Shown: positions 59,874 to 64,000 of the stretch, one piece after another | How positions within the stretch are numbered: position 1 is the stretch's first letter | How the letters are laid out: the number at the start of each line of letters is the position of its first letter | Origin: Gilliamella mensalis | Lineage (GTDB): Bacteria > Pseudomonadota > Gammaproteobacteria > Enterobacterales > Orbaceae | Assembly: GCF_900103085.1 (NCBI RefSeq) | Contig: NZ_FMWR01000003.1 | Coordinates: 62,001-126,000, forward strand | Length of the DNA stretch: 64,000 bases | Direction of reading: 5' to 3' | Made by a program: the position numbers and the translations under genes | Notes under the pieces: generated by a model | What the model saw: the letters and a program-made list of their open reading frames with translations, nothing else | Database searches by the model: none | Told to the model about the DNA's origin: nothing

Positions 59874-62579
59874 ATGGCTGAATCGTTTTATCAATATTGG
59901 GGAAAATGTCGCCAGAGCGCTAATAACGATAATTATCACTTGCTGGCTTATCATAACTTAGATGTTGCCGCTTGTGGCTATCAAATAATTAAACATAATT
60001 ATTTCAATGCCGCTGAATTGTTTGAACAGATAGGTTTTTCCAAAGATACTAACGAAAAAACAGCCCTCTGGTTTGCCTATTTTTTGGCTTGGCATGATAT
60101 AGGTAAATTCGCCAATGGGTTCCAACAGTTGTTTAAGCACAACAATCCGCAACTCGTTGCTGCTGATCCGGCAAAAAGATACATGTCCAGACATGATTCT
60201 CTTGGATTTTGGTTATGGGGTACTTTTCTTAAGAATAAAACTGAAATTCAGTTATCTAACTATAATAGAAAGATAGAGCATTTTTTGGATATATGGTTAC
60301 TCATCATGACAGGCCATCATGGCAAGCCACCAGAATTGCGAGTAAATGGCAACTTATCATTTAATCAACAAGATAAACAAGCAGCATTAGATTATATAAA
60401 AGCAATTAATGAGTTTTTTATTAGCGAACATAAATTAGCAGACTATTGCTCTTTCTTTTTTGATAAAGCATTGCAAAAAAAACTTAATCAAATAAGTTGG
60501 TTAATTGCTGGTTTAACCGTTATTAGTGATTGGCTAGGATCTAACGAATCGTTTTTTCCTTTTTGTTCCCAAGTAATACCTCTTGCTGAATATTGGCATA
60601 AGCATGCTATTATTCAAGCAGAAAAAGCGATATCTACTTTACCCAAAACATCGCCTATTGCCCCTTTTATTGATATCAAAAATTTATTTCCATTTATTGA
60701 AAAGCCCACACCACTGCAACAACAAGCACTATCATGCCAATTGGCTAATGACGGTCCAGAATTATTTATTATGGAAGATGTTACAGGGGCTGGGAAAACC
60801 GAAGCCTCAATGGTTTTAGCACATAGACTAATGACAGCTAAAAAAGCTCAAGGTATTTATATTGGCTTACCAACCCAAGCAACAGCAAATGCCATTTATC
60901 AACGTACAGCGACAATTTATGGGCAACTCTATCAGGCCGATAGTCACCCTTCACTAGTATTAGCACATGGTGCTAGCTATATGAACCCTCATTTTAATCA
61001 ATCAATTATCAGCAGCGAGGATAGCTGCGAGCAACAATATCCTACAGGCGAACAGACCATTAGTGCGGAGTGTCAGGAATGGTTTGTTGATACTCGGAAA
61101 AAGGCGCTATTGGCTGAAGTTGGTGTCGGTACCTTGGATCAAGCATTAATGGCGGTTATGCCATTTAAACATCAATCATTACGATTATTAGGTCTAAGAC
61201 ATAAGTTACTCATATTAGATGAAGTTCATGCTTATGATAGTTACATGGTTAAATTATTAGAATCGTTATTGCATTATCACGCCTTACAAGGTGGTAGTGC
61301 TATTATTCTTACCGCCACCCTACCCCATTTTTTACGTGAAAAGTTACTCAATGCATTTTATACAGGCTTAACAAATCATCCTCAAGATCTACTTTTAAAC
61401 CATAACTTACCTTTCCCTCTCATAACACAGCTTAATCATAATGGTTTAGTAGAACAAGCAATAGACACTCGGGATGAAGTCAAGCGTCAAGTAAACATTG
61501 AATGGATAGATGATATTGATGCAGGTATAAATAAAATCCGCCACACGATAGCACAAGGTAAAATTATTTGCTGGATCAAAAACAGTATTGACGATGCAAT
61601 TAGTTTGTATCAACAATTGCAATTAAAATTAGAGATAGATAGCAATAATATATTACTTTTTCATAGTCGTTTTGCTTTTTGTGATCGCCTTGAAATTGAA
61701 CAAAAAACACTAAAATGGGCAGGTAAAACATCTAACCGTAATACTCGCCACGCAAAAGTGATTATTGCAACTCAAGTTATTGAACAATCATTAGATCTTG
61801 ATTTTGACGAGATGATTAGTGATATTGCCCCAATTGATTTATTGATACAACGTGCCGGCCGTTTAAGACGCCATGTACGAGATCAACAAGGTAATGTTAA
61901 ACCTTTTGATGAAAAAACTCAGCCTTATGATGATCGTGGACAACCCATTTTAACTGTACTTGCGCCACATTGGCAGGACAATCCCCAAAAAGATTGGCTT
62001 GATAATCCAACCTTTCGCAATACCAGTTATGTCTACCCTAACCATGCTTATTTATGGTTTACCCAAAAAATATTACTGACTCAACGCGTTATCAAAATGC
62101 CTGAAGATGCCCGATTGTTAATTGAGTCAGTTTATGCACAAGACATTGAACCACCAACGGGATTACAAGAAGCCTTTTACTCTGCACAAGGAAAATCACT
62201 TGGCCAAGCTTCGATCGCAAATCAAAGTTTATTACAGCTTAATGATGGATATAATCGAACCTCTTGCAACGGATGGGAAAAGAATATTGAACTATCAACC
62301 CGACTATCAGAAGATAACGTCGATCTGTATTTAGCTTATAAGCTGGAAGATAACATAATACCTTATTGCACCAATAGTGAATATGCGTGGGCACAAAGTC
62401 GTGTTCCGCTAAGCATTTCAAAATGGGAAAAAATAAAAAAGAATATCCCACAACTTGATCAACAAAGCTTAGAAAAGATTAGACTGCAAATACATAGACC
62501 TCAAGCCATTATTATCTTAATTGAACAAGGTAAAGAATCAACTTTTTACTCAAAAGAGATAGGATTTTATGCAAGTTAA
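59874..62579 (+). CDS. cas3: Type I-E CRISPR helicase-nuclease Cas3
   Basis: Recruited by target-bound Cascade to unwind and degrade invading DNA. N-terminal HD nuclease: H27 region AYHNLD, H74-D75 in LAWHDIGK, and MTGHHGKP. Superfamily-2 helicase: Walker A VTGAGKTEAS at about 303, DEVHAYD box, ILTATLP, and motif VI LIQRAGRLRRH. The C-terminal domain follows. 901 aa, close to E. coli (888), with no disruption. It is on the opposite strand from, and about 8.8 kb away from, the Cascade operon, with frdCD and yejABEF between. A leader-like block follows its stop. Confidence 0.96.
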   Translation: MAESFYQYWGKCRQSANNDNYHLLAYHNLDVAACGYQIIKHNYFNAAELFEQIGFSKDTNEKTALWFAYFLAWHDIGKFANGFQQLFKHNNPQLVAADPAKRYMSRHDSLGFWLWGTFLKNKTEIQLSNYNRKIEHFLDIWLLIMTGHHGKPPELRVNGNLSFNQQDKQAALDYIKAINEFFISEHKLADYCSFFFDKALQKKLNQISWLIAGLTVISDWLGSNESFFPFCSQVIPLAEYWHKHAIIQAEKAISTLPKTSPIAPFIDIKNLFPFIEKPTPLQQQALSCQLANDGPELFIMEDVTGAGKTEASMVLAHRLMTAKKAQGIYIGLPTQATANAIYQRTATIYGQLYQADSHPSLVLAHGASYMNPHFNQSIISSEDSCEQQYPTGEQTISAECQEWFVDTRKKALLAEVGVGTLDQALMAVMPFKHQSLRLLGLRHKLLILDEVHAYDSYMVKLLESLLHYHALQGGSAIILTATLPHFLREKLLNAFYTGLTNHPQDLLLNHNLPFPLITQLNHNGLVEQAIDTRDEVKRQVNIEWIDDIDAGINKIRHTIAQGKIICWIKNSIDDAISLYQQLQLKLEIDSNNILLFHSRFAFCDRLEIEQKTLKWAGKTSNRNTRHAKVIIATQVIEQSLDLDFDEMISDIAPIDLLIQRAGRLRRHVRDQQGNVKPFDEKTQPYDDRGQPILTVLAPHWQDNPQKDWLDNPTFRNTSYVYPNHAYLWFTQKILLTQRVIKMPEDARLLIESVYAQDIEPPTGLQEAFYSAQGKSLGQASIANQSLLQLNDGYNRTSCNGWEKNIELSTRLSEDNVDLYLAYKLEDNIIPYCTNSEYAWAQSRVPLSISKWEKIKKNIPQLDQQSLEKIRLQIHRPQAIIILIEQGKESTFYSKEIGFYAS

Positions 62580-62626
62580 TTACGTATATATTTACTAATA
62601 ATATGATTAAAAATCAAACTAAAGAT

Positions 62627-62680
62627 TTGGTGGAATTTTACTTTTTTATTTTAATTATAGAACTATTAGCGATAATTAGT
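62627..62680 (+). promoter_or_regulatory. Relict CRISPR leader behind cas3
   Basis: The block starts TTGGTGGAATTT and ends TTAGT after 54 nt, directly before a repeat-like sequence. The intact leader in this window starts TTGGTAGAATTT and ends TTTAGA after 56 nt. The middle is AT-rich in both but not alignable. It begins 47 nt after the cas3 stop. Confidence 0.5.
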
Positions 62681-62770
62681 CTGCTCCCTATACGTGTTGC
62701 AATAAACTGAGTTAGAAAACGGTATTTCCATCGAAATGCCGTTGTTCCTTGAACACTAGAGATAATTAAT
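62681..62770 (+). CRISPR. Decayed type I-E repeat-spacer-repeat unit
   Basis: 62681-62709 matches the local 29-nt repeat at about 18 positions (CTGCTCCCT start, AATAAACTG end). 62742-62770 matches at about 19 with one gap (TTGTTCCTTGAACAC start). The interval is 32 nt, giving the exact 61-nt I-E period. Caution: the interval contains a 10-bp hairpin (62719-62742) that could be the cas3 terminator. 62771-62899 shows nothing further that I can identify. Confidence 0.48.
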
Positions 62771-62899
62771 TTTTGTAAAAAGGTTTCAGGTAACTATACG
62801 TTTCAGTATAAATATCTTAAAAATAGATAAGAAACCCAAAAATTGATTATCATTGTTCAATTGAACGGTTGGATGCACTTACCGCCTATACAAGGAATA

Positions 62900-63133
62900 T
62901 TAAGTATTGTTAACTAAACTCAAAATATTACTTATTGCCGTTTTTGCTTGATGACTGTTTTTCCAACAAGTTGAACCTGTTAATAACGCACCTTTATTAA
63001 GGATTTCATCTAAACCAACATTACGCAATTTATCGAAAGAATCGAAGTTCATCTCTTCAAGTCTTTCAATAATTTTGGCACCCACGAATTTAAGTTCCAT
63101 CAATTGCTGTCGTTCTGTTTCTGTAAAGGCCAT
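62900..63133 (-). CDS. Small helix-hairpin-helix protein (unknown)
   Basis: A 77-residue frame with a helix-hairpin-helix-like core (LKFVGAKIIERLEEMNFDSFDKL, then VGLDEILNKG) and a central GSTCWKN. It resembles short HhH/Cdd1-type proteins found alone in many genomes; the function is unknown to me. AAGGAG precedes its ATG. It lies 32 bp downstream of the ClbS-like gene on the same strand, so the two may be co-transcribed. Confidence 0.6.
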   Translation of the reverse strand: MAFTETERQQLMELKFVGAKIIERLEEMNFDSFDKLRNVGLDEILNKGALLTGSTCWKNSHQAKTAISNILSLVNNT

Positions 63134-63165
63134 ATTATTCTCCTTACATTATATTGAATATAATT

Positions 63166-63681
63166 TTAAACTGATGCATTTAGCTTTTTCCACTTTCTGA
63201 TTTTTGCTCTAAACGATTTAAAAGGCGCCACAGAATTAATATGGATAAATCGAGCAACAGTCCAAGATTCAGGATAAGGTGTAGTCCAATTACGGCTATC
63301 TTTTATAAACAAAGTGTCTTCGTTCAAAGATTGAATCCAATCATTCCAAATGGTGATTTGCTGATTAAATGCTTGAATTAATGCCTGTAATGATAGGTAT
63401 TGATATGTTTTATAAAATTGTTGATACAAATTACCCAATTGATTCCATTTGTATCCAGAAGCCGGTAATTCAGGTGTTTTACCAGCAAGTTCATCATCAT
63501 CCCAAGATTTCACCAAATTAAGCCAACCGAGTTGATAAGCAATCATTTGTGCAGGAGTACGATCAACGCCCTCTACCAAAGAGTCTTTTTGTGATTCAGA
63601 TAAAACTATAAACTCATCAATAAATAGCTTGGCCGTTTTGTTTATTTCATCTAATAACTGCTGTTTAGTTGCATAAGCCAT
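63166..63681 (-). CDS. ClbS/DfsB family four-helix-bundle protein
   Basis: A DinB-like four-helix protein of the ClbS/DfsB family. The conserved pattern AYQLGWLNLVKSW, then SGYKWNQLGNLYQQFY, and a C-terminal FIHINSVAPFKSFRAKIRKW matches E. coli ClbS (YLIGWGELVLHW, GFKWNELGRLAQKFY). ClbS hydrolyses colibactin to protect its producer. No colibactin or other toxin cluster is visible here, so the substrate is unknown. 171 aa. Confidence 0.85.
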   Translation of the reverse strand: MAYATKQQLLDEINKTAKLFIDEFIVLSESQKDSLVEGVDRTPAQMIAYQLGWLNLVKSWDDDELAGKTPELPASGYKWNQLGNLYQQFYKTYQYLSLQALIQAFNQQITIWNDWIQSLNEDTLFIKDSRNWTTPYPESWTVARFIHINSVAPFKSFRAKIRKWKKLNASV

Positions 63682-63770
63682 GTCACCTACTTCTTATGAG
63701 ATCATTCATATCTTTAAATATAACATAAAATCAATATATTATCTAAATATTTTTAATGAAATCTCTGTTT

Positions 63771-64000
63771 TTATTTTTCTTTGTTTTTGAAATATTCCAA
63801 TTCTTCATCGATAAAATATCGTACTAGATTTGCATATAGATCTTTGATGATTTCGCCATTAAGTCCTAATTCATTCGACCATTGTTTTCGTTGCTCTAGC
63901 ATACTGTCAAAACGTTCTTTGGCTTGTACATCAGTGGTATTTTTTTTGAACTTACTGGCAGCTTTGACGTATTCAAAGCGTGTAGCAAGCAATTTAATTA
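63771..64000 (-). CDS. Chorismate mutase/isochorismate-pyruvate lyase-like protein, partial
   Basis: C-terminal part of a PchB/AroQ-type helical protein: RFEYVKAASKFKKN, RFDSMLEQRKQW and LYANLVRYFIDEELEYF align with Pseudomonas PchB (RMDYVKAASRFKAS, RVAAMLPERARW, IIHWYIAEQIKYW). The frame stays open to the right edge (IKLLATRFEY), so the TTG at 63992 is not the real start and the N-terminal helix is missing. Whether it is a mutase, a lyase or part of a fusion cannot be decided. Confidence 0.75.
   Translation of the reverse strand, partial: IKLLATRFEYVKAASKFKKNTTDVQAKERFDSMLEQRKQWSNELGLNGEIIKDLYANLVRYFIDEELEYFKNKEK

Noticed and set aside
62850-62885. A further degenerate repeat around TTGTTCAATTGAACGG behind cas3
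   Set aside because: Out of the 61-nt register and lacks the 3' ATAAAC part; the palindrome alone is not evidence.

Overview
The window is a strongly AT-rich chromosomal segment of a gammaproteobacterium. Its gene orders are close to Enterobacterales (lptD-surA-rsmA-apaH, tig-clpP-clpX-lon-ppiD, uppS-cdsA-rseP-bamA-skp-lpxD, accD-folC-dedD-cvpA-purF, pyrF-yciH, tmk-holB). The proteins resemble E. coli ones, but the base composition is low in GC and several blocks lack a member (pdxA, apaG, hupB). This fits the Orbaceae (Gilliamella-like insect-gut bacteria); that placement is an inference from composition and gene content, not from a marker gene. I saw no tRNA, rRNA, prophage or insertion sequence.

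Layout. 1-8.2 kb (+): 3' part of pcnB, then lptD-surA-rsmA-apaH and sppA (outer-membrane biogenesis, ribosome maturation, Ap4A hydrolysis, signal-peptide digestion). 8.2-12.2 kb (-): a YejM-like membrane sulfatase-fold protein, ybhL and moaC-moaD-moaE. priA (+) follows. 14.6-30.7 kb (-): a ComEA/YbaV-like protein, ppiD, lon, clpX, clpP, tig (protein folding and turnover), then lpxD, skp, bamA, rseP, cdsA, uppS (envelope biogenesis) and crp. 30.7-35.5 kb (-): yheU and a SinH/SinI inverse-autotransporter pair behind a promoter region full of T/A homopolymers. 35.5-42 kb: purF-cvpA-dedD-folC-accD, tmaR on the other strand, yciH and pyrF. A gene-poor stretch of about 0.9 kb follows, then tmk-holB.

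The accessory part is 44.6-62.9 kb: a complete type I-E CRISPR-Cas system that has been split. An array of only one spacer with an intact leader lies beside cas2-cas1-cas6e-cas5e-cas7e-cse2-cas8e (- strand). cas3 lies about 8.8 kb away on the opposite strand. Between them sit an frdC-frdD pair without frdA/frdB, a secreted protein of unknown function, and the yejABEF peptide importer. Directly after cas3 there is what looks like a second, decayed CRISPR locus: a leader-like block, then two degenerate 29-nt repeats in 61-nt register. Two further repeat-like hairpins and an unrecognised 56-codon reading frame sit upstream of cas8e. The right end carries a helix-hairpin-helix protein, a ClbS/DfsB-family protein and a chorismate-mutase/PchB-like gene cut by the window edge.

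How the parts fit together. The Cascade genes, Cas1-Cas2 and Cas3 all appear intact with their catalytic residues, so the system could be functional although it remembers only one target. The split locus plus repeat relics suggests a rearrangement or insertion of chromosomal genes inside an ancestral cas locus. The most interesting items are the relict array behind cas3, the small reading frame heading the Cascade operon, the orphan frdCD, an 8-G homopolymer inside apaH, and the homopolymer cluster upstream of the adhesin.
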